Below are positions 1-8,588 of a DNA stretch of 64,000 nucleotides, in pieces (position 1 is the stretch's first letter; every line of letters starts with the position of its first letter). Source of the stretch: Ensifer canadensis. GTDB taxonomy: Bacteria; Pseudomonadota; Alphaproteobacteria; Rhizobiales; Rhizobiaceae. Location: assembly GCF_017488845.2 (NCBI RefSeq), contig NZ_CP083370.1:372001-436000 (forward strand), in the 5' to 3' direction. The notes beneath the pieces are model-generated. The model searched no databases and was not told the DNA's origin. It was given only the letters and a program-made list of their open reading frames with translations. The translations under genes were made by a program, and so were the position numbers.

Positions 1-1
1 G

Positions 2-1309
<1,308 letters not shown>

Positions 1310-1533
1310 GGGGCCGTTAACTTGTTCGCGCTTTCGGAATTAACCAAGGCTTCAGACTTGCTGATAAATCCCTAAAATTGTCGGATCGGCTGGTAAGGTC
1401 TTGTTAACGATTGGGGGCGCATGGTCATGTCAACTTGAGGCCGGCCGATGAGTGGTCGGCGCCTGGCAGCGATGCCGCCGCAGACATGATGTCATTACTT
1501 CTCGAGCATTTGTTGGTTTAGCATTGAATTATC
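1310..1533. other. Intergenic stretch, possible sRNA body or long 3' UTR
   Basis: No open frame here looks coding. The stretch is AT-richer than its neighbours, contains several TTAAC words and runs into a strong intrinsic terminator at 1534-1563 that lies about 225 nt behind the acetoacetyl-CoA synthetase stop. That distance fits either a long 3' UTR or an independent small RNA. No promoter is convincing by eye. Confidence 0.3.
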
Positions 1534-1563
1534 GAGGTGGCCTCCCAGCCACCTCTTTTTTTG
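1534..1563 (+). terminator. Intrinsic terminator
   Basis: The stem GAGGTGG / CCACCTC has a short loop and is followed by a run of seven T. It would end transcripts coming from the acsA2 side or from a small RNA in the preceding gap. Confidence 0.85.
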
Positions 1564-1574
1564 CCTTCGGGACA

Positions 1575-1671
1575 GAGCGTTTTGGGCGGAGGTGCGGAAA
1601 CGCTCTATCTCTTTGTTTTCCCGTATTTCCAGACGGAAAACCGCTTCGCACTTTTCCTGGAAATGCTGTTA
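1575..1671 (+). repeat. Second-family mosaic repeat (GAGCGTTT...AAACGCTC type)
   Basis: The unit has an outer arm GAGCGTTTT with partner AACGCTC, then CTATCTCTTTGTTTT, then a second palindrome running from TTTCCAGACGGAAAACCG to CTTTTCCTGGAAATGCT. Close copies lie at 27077-27179 and 52141-52242, inverted or partial ones at 26006, 26604, 30768 and 50183. It resembles the intergenic mosaic elements described in Sinorhizobium (ABC-type), though I name that family only from memory. Confidence 0.75.
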
Positions 1672-1722
1672 AGCGCGTTGCGATTTCCAGGATTCCCTTG
1701 TTGCGCTTTAAGCTCTTTTCTT

Positions 1723-1773
1723 AACGCATGTCCTTATCGCAAAACCGCTGCGCACTTTTGCGCGACCTGCGTT
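1723..1773. repeat. Short palindromic mosaic motif overlapping the permease stop codon
   Basis: AACGCATGTC at the left end pairs with GACCTGCGTT at the right end (one mismatch), with an inner arm around GCAAAACCGCTGCGCACTTTTGC. The right arm contains two bases of the TTA (TAA on the minus strand) that ends the neighbouring iron permease gene. It probably belongs to the same mosaic repeat system as the element at 1575. Confidence 0.6.
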
Positions 1774-3454
1774 AGGGCCGACGCTCCATCGATCTCGAAA
1801 CCAGGATCACGGGGATCATGCCGGCAACGACGATGATCATCGCAGCCACCGATGCATCCTCGACCTTGGCACGCGATGCGTCCTCGTAAACAAGCGTCGC
1901 AAGCGTGTTGAAGTTGAACGGGCGCAGCATGATCGTCGCCGACAGTTCCTTCATGGTCTCGATGAAGACGAGAAGTGCTGCGGTCAACACGGCGGGGCGC
2001 ATCATCGGCAGAAGCACGGTTCGCAGCGTCTGCCCTCCGGTGCGGCCAAGCGCACGTGCAGCCATGTCGAGGTGCGGCGACAGCTTCTGGAAACCCGCCT
2101 CCAGCGTGCCTTCGGCCATGGTGAGGAACCGGACGGTGCAGGCGTAGATGATGGCAAAGCCCGTTCCCGTCATCAGTAGCCCGGTGGATATGCCCAAGGT
2201 GCTGCGAAAGCCGGCGTCGACCAGATTGTCTAGCGCTGCCAGCGGGAAGAGCACGCCGATCGCCAGAACCGTGCCGGGCACGCCATAGCCGAAGGAGGCG
2301 AGGCGGCCGGCGGTATCGGTGAAACGCGAGCGTCCGGTACGCGCGGCATAGGCAAGCACGAAACCGAGCAGCACCGTGACCAGCGCGGTTGCACCGGAAA
2401 CCAGGATGCTGTGGAAGAGTGCGTTCAGCAACCGCGGTTCGATGAATTGATCGAGGCGCTTCAGCGCGTAATTGCCGAGGATCAGGAACGGGACCGCGAA
2501 GCCGGAGAGCACCGGAAGCAGGCACGCAATCGTCGCGGCCCACTTCTTCCAGCCGGAAAGCGGAAGCCTGGTCGCATCATGGACTGCCGACGTCGTCTTC
2601 TGGCTGGAGAAGCGCTGCCTTCGCCGGGCAGCCCGCTCGATCATCATCAGCCCGATGACGAAGACGAGCATGATGCAGGCGATCTGCGCCGCGCCGGCAA
2701 GGCTGCCGCGGTTGAGCCAGGTGTCGAAGATCGAGAAGGTCAGTGTCTGCACGCCGAGGAATTCGACGGCACCGATGTCGTTCAGCGTCTCCATCGCCAC
2801 CAGCGTCAGACCGATCATGATCGCCGGTCGCGCCATCGGGATCTGGATGCGGAAGAACACCTTGAGCGGCCCGGCGCCGAGCGTGCGGGCAACATCGGCC
2901 GCCGCGCGCCCTTGCATCAGAAACATCGAGCGACAGGCGAGATAGATATAGGGATAGAGCACGGAACTCAGCACCAGGACGGCGCCGCCGAGCGAGCGGA
3001 TATCGGGAAACCAGTAGTCGCGGCTGGTCTTGAAGCCGAAGATAGCGCGGATCAGCCCCTGCACCGGCCCGGTGAAGGTGAACAGCTCACCGAAGGCGTA
3101 GGCGGCGAGATAGGCGGGAATGGCAAGCGGCAACACCAGCGCGGCGGACAGAAACCGGCGCAAGGGAAACTCGCAACTCGCCACCAGCCACGCGGTCACG
3201 ATGCCGACGACGGCCGTCGTCATCCCGGTGAACGCGATCAGCAGCAACGTGCGGATGGTGGCGCGCGGGATGACGTTTTGCATGAGATGCGGCCAGTCGG
3301 AACCGCCGCCGGAAATCGCCAGCCATGCAATGGCGAGGATCGGCATCAGCACGATCAGCGATGCGCCCCCGGCCCATACGGCGAGCAGCGGATGCGAAAG
3401 ACCGGTTTTCGCGCCGGTTGGGCGCCGCTTGAGGATTTGTGACGTGGACTGCAA
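1772..3454 (-). CDS. fbpB: Fe(3+) ABC transporter permease, two fused domains
   Basis: This 560-residue inner-membrane protein has two consecutive binding-protein-dependent permease domains (about 60-270 and 340-550), each with several hydrophobic helices and an EAA-type cytoplasmic loop, for example ARTLGAGPLKVFFRIQIPMA and ARALGRTGGQTLRTVLLPMM. That layout is the FbpB/AfuB/SfuB type of ferric-iron importer. No ATPase or binding-protein gene is adjacent. The only matching binding protein here is at 16847-17887, next to rirA. The gene lies downstream of cbrA on the same strand with a RIME copy between, so it probably has its own promoter. The stop codon lies in a repeat. Confidence 0.85.
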   Translation of the reverse strand: MQSTSQILKRRPTGAKTGLSHPLLAVWAGGASLIVLMPILAIAWLAISGGGSDWPHLMQNVIPRATIRTLLLIAFTGMTTAVVGIVTAWLVASCEFPLRRFLSAALVLPLAIPAYLAAYAFGELFTFTGPVQGLIRAIFGFKTSRDYWFPDIRSLGGAVLVLSSVLYPYIYLACRSMFLMQGRAAADVARTLGAGPLKVFFRIQIPMARPAIMIGLTLVAMETLNDIGAVEFLGVQTLTFSIFDTWLNRGSLAGAAQIACIMLVFVIGLMMIERAARRRQRFSSQKTTSAVHDATRLPLSGWKKWAATIACLLPVLSGFAVPFLILGNYALKRLDQFIEPRLLNALFHSILVSGATALVTVLLGFVLAYAARTGRSRFTDTAGRLASFGYGVPGTVLAIGVLFPLAALDNLVDAGFRSTLGISTGLLMTGTGFAIIYACTVRFLTMAEGTLEAGFQKLSPHLDMAARALGRTGGQTLRTVLLPMMRPAVLTAALLVFIETMKELSATIMLRPFNFNTLATLVYEDASRAKVEDASVAAMIIVVAGMIPVILVSRSMERRP

Positions 3455-3479
3455 TCGATCTGATCCGGAGCGAAACGGC

Positions 3480-3590
3480 CACAGCGCCGCGCGTCTGACA
3501 TGACGCTCTAAGGATGCTGTAACGCTTTAAACTCGCTGCATAATCTTCCCCTTGGATCGCCTCCGATTTCAAGAAGAGGATTATGCAGCA
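3480..3590 (-). repeat. RIME1-like element (divergent copy)
   Basis: Read on the minus strand the copy has the palindrome around TGCATAATC...GATTATGCA followed by AGTTTAAAGCGTTACAGC and the degraded GCGTC/GACGC palindrome ending GGCGCTGT. It sits between cbrA and fbpB. It belongs to the CTGCATAATT subtype rather than the GCATGTTT subtype. Confidence 0.75.
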
Positions 3591-3656
3591 GGAATTGCCG
3601 TGAGGATGCCAACAAACTGGTTTCCCCAAGTCAACATTTCCTTACAGCATCTGTCG

Positions 3657-6600
3657 TCAGTTCGCCAAGACGCGTTGTGACGGGAAGGAGATTTCCACCA
3701 GCGTGCCCTCGTTCGGTGCCGAGGTGATGGCGAACTGCGCACGGTTGGCTTCGGCCATGGCTTTGGTCAGCGGCAGCCCGAGGCCGGTGCCGTCGCCACG
3801 CTTGCGGCCACCGGTCGTCACCTGCCGGAAGGGCTTCATCGCCTGGTCGAGTTCGCTGCGCGTCATGCCGACGCCGGTGTCGCGGATACGCAGGATCACG
3901 CTGCCGTTCGGCTCATAGGAGGTCGACACCACGATCTGTCCGCCCGATGGCGTGAAGCGGATGGCGTTCGCCAGGATGTTGAGTGCGATCTGCTTGATCG
4001 AGCGGCTGTCGGCAACCACGTTCGGCACAGCTGTCGAAAGCGACGTGCGGATGATGACGCGCTGGCTGTTTGCCTGCGGCTGCACCAGCGACACCGCTTC
4101 GGAAACCGCATCGTTGATTTCGACCGAGCCGAAGTCGAGATCCATCTCGCCCGCCTCGATCTTCGAGATATCGAGCAAGTCGTTGACGATATCGAGCACA
4201 TGGCGGCCGGAGCGGCCGATGTCGCCGGCGTATTCGATATAGCGCGGATGGCCAACCGGGCCGAAATGCTCGCTCGCCATCATGTCGGAAAAGCCGATGA
4301 TCGCATTGAGAGGCGTGCGGATTTCGTGGCTGACGCGCGCCAGGAACTCCGTCTTGTGGGCATTTGCCGTCTCGGCCGCGCGCTTGGCGTTGCGCAACTC
4401 CTCTTCGGTCCGCTTCCACTGGGTGATGTCGCGGATGACGGCGCAATAGCCGTTGGAGGCGGACAGGCGGCCGATGGTCATGAACAGCGGCAGGAAGCCG
4501 CCTGCGGCCTCGCGGCCGATCACTTCGCGGCCGTCGTTGAGTACGCTGGCAACCCCATGGCCGGACAGGCATTGCAGATAATCGATGACCGCCTTCTGGC
4601 TCTCATGGGCAAAGAGCGCTGCAAACGGCTTGCCGCGGATTTCGCTCTCATCGTAGTTGAAGAGCGCGCTCGCTGAGCGGTTGATCGAGCGGATATCGCC
4701 GTCGTGTCCGAGAATGACGACACCATCGGTCGCCGTCTCGAGGATCGAGCGCAGCTCGTCGATTTCGGTCTTGAGCTTGCCGACCTGTTCGTCGGCGACG
4801 GGAGCCGGAGCGGTTTCGACCGGGCTCGCTTCGCTCTCTTGGGGCTGCGCGACTTCCGTCGATGCCAGGGCCAGCATCAGCGCGCTCTTTCCGTCCCAGC
4901 GGATCGAGTGCAAGTGGGCCGTTACCGGAAGCAACTGCCCGGTCTTGCGGATCAGCGTCATCGTGCCGTCCGGCTCCGTGTCGCCGACCTCCTCGTCATT
5001 GGCAAAGAGCGCGTCGATGCCGCCTTCCTCTTTGAAATCATCGAGCGTGTCGTAGCCCGTCAGTCGCAGGAATTCCGGATTGGCGTGCAGCAGGTCGTCG
5101 CCGAGATGCACGAGCAGGCCGACAGGCAGGCTATCGAGGATCTCGCCGCTGAAACCGACGGTCGCGATCGTCGCCGGGTCCATGCTCGCCTCGGCCAGGT
5201 CGTCGGATCGAGGTTTGGCTGCGGCCACCTCGCTCGAAGCTTCTGGCGTCTCGAACTCAGACTCGCTGGTCGCGGTCGGCGCGGCCTCAAGAGCTGCTTC
5301 GTCCAGGGTTTCAGATACCGGTTGTTCCGCTTCGCCTTGGATGGCGTCGTCTGAAGCCTCGTCCGACCGGGTCTCGTGCGCCTCTGGGCGTCCCACAAAA
5401 TTTTCGCCGAGCTGCCGCGCGATTTCGCGAAAAGCCGCCTGCTCGCCGCGGGTGAGCGCGCTTGAACCGGCCGGGCGGTGTAGCTCGAGTTCGATGATCT
5501 TGTCGGAAGCCCGGCGTCCGGGCGTCTCGACGATGCGAAGTGCTGGGCGCTCACCAAGGAAGGGATCGGCCGGCACCGCGGGCTGGTCGGTCGTTACTGC
5601 CTCGGTCGGCTGCGGCTCGTCGGAAAAAAGTGCAGGTTCGTCGGCTTCATTCGCGCCGGCGGTCGCGATCTCGTGGGTCGCCTCTTCAACGGCTGCCACG
5701 CCATTCGGCGAAGTTGGCGCCGTCAGATCGTTGGCCTCTATCGCATCCTCGTCACGATCGAGCGAAAGGCCGTTGGCGTTGTGATCTTCGACGGCATCTG
5801 CAACGCGCACGATGCCGAAGCCGCGGAAACCGTCGAACTCCCGCGAGCGCGAGTAGGTGGGCAGGGCGGCGAGGTCGACCGGGACCTTAAGGCTCGTGCC
5901 TTCGACCGGCCAGAAAATCGTCTTGCCGGACCAGGTGTCGCGGCGGTGCAGGAGCTCGTTGATCTTGTTGTCGGGGTCGAGACCATAGCGCGCCGCAAGC
6001 GAGGCGAAGCTGACACCGATCACGTCGGCGGCCTTCGGCCCGACCGCCGAGGCAAACTCCTCCGAGATTTCGCTGAACTGTCCTTCCGCGTCGATTTTCC
6101 AGACGAACCGCACCGCCCGCCCGCCGATCGCAAAGGCGAAGTCGGACTGAGCGCCGACAGGGGCGTCTTTGTGTTCGCGCGGTTCAACCGATGTAGCATC
6201 GGGGACAGGCGCTGCCTCGGCGACAATTGCCGTCTCGGCGGACGGCAACTGCTCCGCGCCTTCTGGTGCGGCGTCCGTCTGTTCCTGGGCCGCATCTGAT
6301 GTTTCGGCGGTCGCTGTTTCCAGCGGCGTTTCGGTATCGGTGTCGACGGCGAGGTCGGGTTCCTCTGCTTCGACTGCGGCGACGACGTCGTCGGCTTCCG
6401 CAAGCGGCTGCTCGATTTCACGTTCGGCGACGATCCGCTGATCCGCCGAAGCCAGCTCGTCGGGAGCCGATTGCTCGACGACCGTTTCCACCGCGCCAGT
6501 AGCCATCGCCGCTTCCGTTTCGACGACAGCGGGTGCGACGTCGGTCACAACATCGGCCTCGACGACCTCCGCGACGGCTGTCGGCGGCAAGACAGCCTCG

Positions 6601-7295
6601 GCCGGTGCTTCATCCGGGTCGAGGTTGCCGAGGATGGTTTCCACCGCAAAGAGAAGATGAAGCGCCGGTTCGTCGGCGATCTTACCGATGGCGGCGGGCA
6701 GGTGTCCCTTTGCCGTGGCGACCGGGCGCTTGATCAGCCAGTCATGGTCGCGGGCAACGGCGGCGACGAGTTGGCGGCGCGTCTCGTCGGACATGCCGAG
6801 ATTGGCAAAGCCAGGCGACTGGGCGACGATCGTACCGTCGGCATCCAGCACGGCCATGTGCGTGTCCGGGCCGTCGAGCCCGGCGATCATGCGCGCCGCG
6901 CGATCTTCCGTCGAAAGCGGCTTGCCGGAATGGGGTGCGGTGAACAGCACGCCCAATTCGTCCGGCCGGACGCGGATCAGTTCCACCGTCGTATTGAGCG
7001 GCACGCTTCGAAAGCCCGCGGCAATGCGCATCAAGAGCTGGCGACGATCGCCGACCGAAACGAGCTGCGTCGCGGCGGCCTTCAACTGCCGCGCCGACAG
7101 GTCGTTCGCATTGGGGCCCGTGTCGATGAAGTCGTAGATCGAGTCTGCGCCGAAGAAGGCGGCACCCTGATCGTTGGCCCACAGAACGCGGTTAAGGTCC
7201 CTCGAAAACAGGATCGCCGCATCGCCGCGCGCAAAATGTTCGCGCACCCGCTCATGCACGGCAATGTCGATGAAGGGGTACTGTCTTGCGGGCAT
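3657..7295 (-). CDS. cbrA: Multi-PAS sensor histidine kinase, CbrA-type
   Basis: This 1212-residue kinase has no obvious membrane segment. It has a degenerate N-terminal PAS-like region, a long Ala/Glu/Pro/Thr-rich acidic linker (about 225-375), further PAS-like regions near 385-500, 735-845 and 860-975, a HisKA domain with phosphoacceptor His at about 990 (SHEIRTPLNAIIGFSDMM), and an HATPase_c domain with N, G1 (DTGVGM) and G2 (GTGLGLPL) boxes. The HisKA signature, with IEYAGDIGRSGRHVLDIVND after the H-box, is that of the DivJ/PleC/PdhS/CbrA group that controls DivK and hence CtrA. In S. meliloti cbrA also lies next to phaP1 (from memory) and affects cell cycle, succinoglycan and symbiosis. 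The symbol rests on architecture plus neighbourhood. Confidence 0.8.
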   Translation of the reverse strand: MPARQYPFIDIAVHERVREHFARGDAAILFSRDLNRVLWANDQGAAFFGADSIYDFIDTGPNANDLSARQLKAAATQLVSVGDRRQLLMRIAAGFRSVPLNTTVELIRVRPDELGVLFTAPHSGKPLSTEDRAARMIAGLDGPDTHMAVLDADGTIVAQSPGFANLGMSDETRRQLVAAVARDHDWLIKRPVATAKGHLPAAIGKIADEPALHLLFAVETILGNLDPDEAPAEAVLPPTAVAEVVEADVVTDVAPAVVETEAAMATGAVETVVEQSAPDELASADQRIVAEREIEQPLAEADDVVAAVEAEEPDLAVDTDTETPLETATAETSDAAQEQTDAAPEGAEQLPSAETAIVAEAAPVPDATSVEPREHKDAPVGAQSDFAFAIGGRAVRFVWKIDAEGQFSEISEEFASAVGPKAADVIGVSFASLAARYGLDPDNKINELLHRRDTWSGKTIFWPVEGTSLKVPVDLAALPTYSRSREFDGFRGFGIVRVADAVEDHNANGLSLDRDEDAIEANDLTAPTSPNGVAAVEEATHEIATAGANEADEPALFSDEPQPTEAVTTDQPAVPADPFLGERPALRIVETPGRRASDKIIELELHRPAGSSALTRGEQAAFREIARQLGENFVGRPEAHETRSDEASDDAIQGEAEQPVSETLDEAALEAAPTATSESEFETPEASSEVAAAKPRSDDLAEASMDPATIATVGFSGEILDSLPVGLLVHLGDDLLHANPEFLRLTGYDTLDDFKEEGGIDALFANDEEVGDTEPDGTMTLIRKTGQLLPVTAHLHSIRWDGKSALMLALASTEVAQPQESEASPVETAPAPVADEQVGKLKTEIDELRSILETATDGVVILGHDGDIRSINRSASALFNYDESEIRGKPFAALFAHESQKAVIDYLQCLSGHGVASVLNDGREVIGREAAGGFLPLFMTIGRLSASNGYCAVIRDITQWKRTEEELRNAKRAAETANAHKTEFLARVSHEIRTPLNAIIGFSDMMASEHFGPVGHPRYIEYAGDIGRSGRHVLDIVNDLLDISKIEAGEMDLDFGSVEINDAVSEAVSLVQPQANSQRVIIRTSLSTAVPNVVADSRSIKQIALNILANAIRFTPSGGQIVVSTSYEPNGSVILRIRDTGVGMTRSELDQAMKPFRQVTTGGRKRGDGTGLGLPLTKAMAEANRAQFAITSAPNEGTLVEISFPSQRVLAN

Positions 7296-7325
7296 GGACG
7301 GGCCTATTGACGGGTCGCTGGTACG

Positions 7326-7340
7326 TTAACACTCTATTAA
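7326..7340 (-). promoter_or_regulatory. CtrA-box-like site upstream of cbrA
   Basis: On the minus strand this reads TTAATAGAGTGTTAA followed by C, an exact TTAA-N7-TTAAC match to the CtrA consensus. It lies 31-45 nt upstream of the cbrA start, where a promoter would be expected. Confidence 0.6.
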
Positions 7341-7420
7341 TACCCGCCACGCGGCTGAGGGTCCAGCAATCGGCGTCTTTCGCTCACCCCTTTCATCGCG
7401 AAGGGTTAACGCAGGCGAAT

Positions 7421-7454
7421 TTGTGCACTGCACAATTTTATTGCAATGCACAAT
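7421..7454 (+). promoter_or_regulatory. PhaR/AniA-type operator pair upstream of the phasin gene
   Basis: TTGTGCACTGCACAA is a perfect 7+1+7 palindrome, followed 5 nt later by the imperfect TTGCAATGCACAA. Both contain TGC-N3-GCA, close to the CTGC-N3-GCAG type of site known for PhaR repressors of phasin genes. The second copy overlaps the predicted -35 element, which fits repression. Confidence 0.6.
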
Positions 7455-7469
7455 AGGATCGGTTATATA
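7441..7469 (+). promoter_or_regulatory. Predicted phasin gene promoter
   Basis: A -35 element TTGCAA and a -10 element TATATA are separated by 17 nt. This is the best sigma-70-like match in the gap, about 57 nt upstream of the phasin ATG. Confidence 0.6.
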
Positions 7470-7525
7470 GTGTGCATCAATCAACGGCGCCTCAAAAGAG
7501 GGCCCTGACACCAAGGAGCGCATTC

Positions 7526-7975
7526 ATGGCTACCAAGAAGATCGACGACGCATTTTCCTTCTCCTCTTTCGACCCGGCAAAGGTTGCCGACAGCTTCCGC
7601 GACTTCGCGGAAAAGGGCGCTGCCCAGTCGAAGGACGCTTATTCCAAGATGAAGACCGCTGCCGAGGAAGCAAGCAAGACCGTCGAAGCGACGCTTGAAA
7701 GCGCCCAGACCGGTAGCGTTGAACTCGGCCTCAAGGCCATCGACGCCCTGCGCACCAATGCCGAAAACTCGCTTTCGCACATGGAAGCGCTGCTCGGTGT
7801 GAAGTCGCTGTCCGAATTCGTCGAGCTGCAGACCTCTTTCTTCCGCAAGCAGGCTGAACTTGCCGTCGAACAGACCAAGTCGATGCAGGAAGCAACCAAG
7901 AAGGTTGCTGAGAATGTTACCAAGCCTGGCAAGGAAGCCGCTGAAAAGGCGATGTCTTCTTTCAAGAAGGTCTGA
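7526..7975 (+). CDS. phaP1: Phasin (PHB granule-associated protein)
   Basis: This 149-residue soluble protein is rich in Ala, Lys, Ser and Glu, without Cys or Trp, and mostly amphipathic helix. Its central phasin-2 signature is SLSEFVELQTSFFRKQAELAVEQTKSMQ (positions about 85-112; only part is diagnostic). Such proteins coat polyhydroxybutyrate granules and limit their size. I chose ATG 7526 because it has AAGGAGCG 6 nt upstream and gives the normal family length. The TGC-N3-GCA operators upstream point to control by a PhaR/AniA-type repressor. A terminator follows at 8012. Confidence 0.9.
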   Translation: MATKKIDDAFSFSSFDPAKVADSFRDFAEKGAAQSKDAYSKMKTAAEEASKTVEATLESAQTGSVELGLKAIDALRTNAENSLSHMEALLGVKSLSEFVELQTSFFRKQAELAVEQTKSMQEATKKVAENVTKPGKEAAEKAMSSFKKV

Positions 7976-8011
7976 TCCGCGCCGGCCCCTGGCCGCGCTT
8001 GGCATGAATGG

Positions 8012-8040
8012 GACCGGGTGGCTTGCCATCCGGTCTTTTT
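8012..8040 (+). terminator. Intrinsic terminator after phaP1
   Basis: The stem GACCGG(G)TGG / CCATCCGGTC is followed by five T, and lies 35 nt behind the phasin stop. Confidence 0.8.
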
Positions 8041-8063
8041 GCAGGATAATCTCAAGTTTAGGC

Positions 8064-8092
8064 TTGCAAAGCGGCGGAAGTCTCCGTATGTG
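8064..8092 (+). promoter_or_regulatory. Predicted promoter of tRNA-His
   Basis: A -35 element TTGCAA and a -10 element TATGTG with 17-nt spacing lie about 32 nt upstream of the mature tRNA 5' end. Confidence 0.5.
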
Positions 8093-8123
8093 AGCCGCCA
8101 AGCGACTGATGTCGCTCGTTTGT

Positions 8124-8200
8124 GCGGTTGTAGCTCAGTTGGTTAGAGCGCAGGTTTGTGGCACCTGAGGTCGGAGGTTCGAGACCCCCCAACCGTACCA
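8124..8200 (+). tRNA. tRNA-His (GTG)
   Basis: The cloverleaf is complete. The acceptor stem GCGGTTG pairs with CAACCGT (one G-T pair), the D arm is GCTCAGTTGGTTAGAGC, the anticodon stem CAGGT/ACCTG encloses TTGTGGC with anticodon GTG, the T arm has GTTCGAG, and CCA is encoded. Base -1 is T and the discriminator is A. The tRNA therefore lacks the usual G-1:C73 identity pair, a feature known for alphaproteobacterial tRNA-His and their divergent HisRS. Confidence 0.95.
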
Positions 8201-8555
8201 TTCTCTTTATATCTATCTGATATTAAGCGCTTTTCGCGCACCTGCTTCCGTCTCTATCGACGTTCTCCGGATATTTGGACGACAAATGCACCACAATCGA
8301 CGGTGCGGGTTGGTGTTCCAACGCTTAAATCCGCTTAAGGCAGGAACGGAATTCCAAACGTCGCTGTGTCCATCTCCGCCATCGACCCGAACCGGTCGTT
8401 CCTGAGGCCCGGATCGCACCCTGAAGCTGACATTTTTTGGAACCGCCACACAAGTGGAGGTTGGCGCGCCCTGCCACGATGTTGGATATCGACCAATCGG
8501 CTTCAAGCCGAATGGACATGGGAGCAAGACGCCAGTAAAATTTCGCCAATGGGCG
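8201..8555. other. Intergenic region between tRNA-His and the cyclase gene
   Basis: I see no credible gene here. The first half is AT-richer. No copy of the tRNA 3' end is repeated nearby, so there is no sign of a tRNA-targeted integration. Confidence 0.4.
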
Positions 8556-8581
8556 CCAGGAAGGCGCCCCAGGAAGGCGCC
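8556..8581 (+). repeat. Tandem 13-bp duplication carrying the ribosome-binding site
   Basis: CCAGGAAGGCGCC occurs twice head to tail, just before the cyclase ATG at 8589. Each copy has the Shine-Dalgarno-like AGGAAGG. The flanks CAATGGGCGCC and GGCGCCATTG are inverted, so the RBS could be sequestered in a hairpin. Confidence 0.6.
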
Positions 8582-8588
8582 ATTGTCC

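Noticed and set aside
2411..3442. Plus-strand 343-residue frame opposite the iron permease
   Set aside because: Highly charged His/Arg/Asp-rich sequence characteristic of the complement of membrane-protein codons.
8124..8555. tRNA-His as an integration site for a genomic island
   Set aside because: No integrase gene and no repeat of the tRNA 3' end in the window; downstream genes have normal composition.
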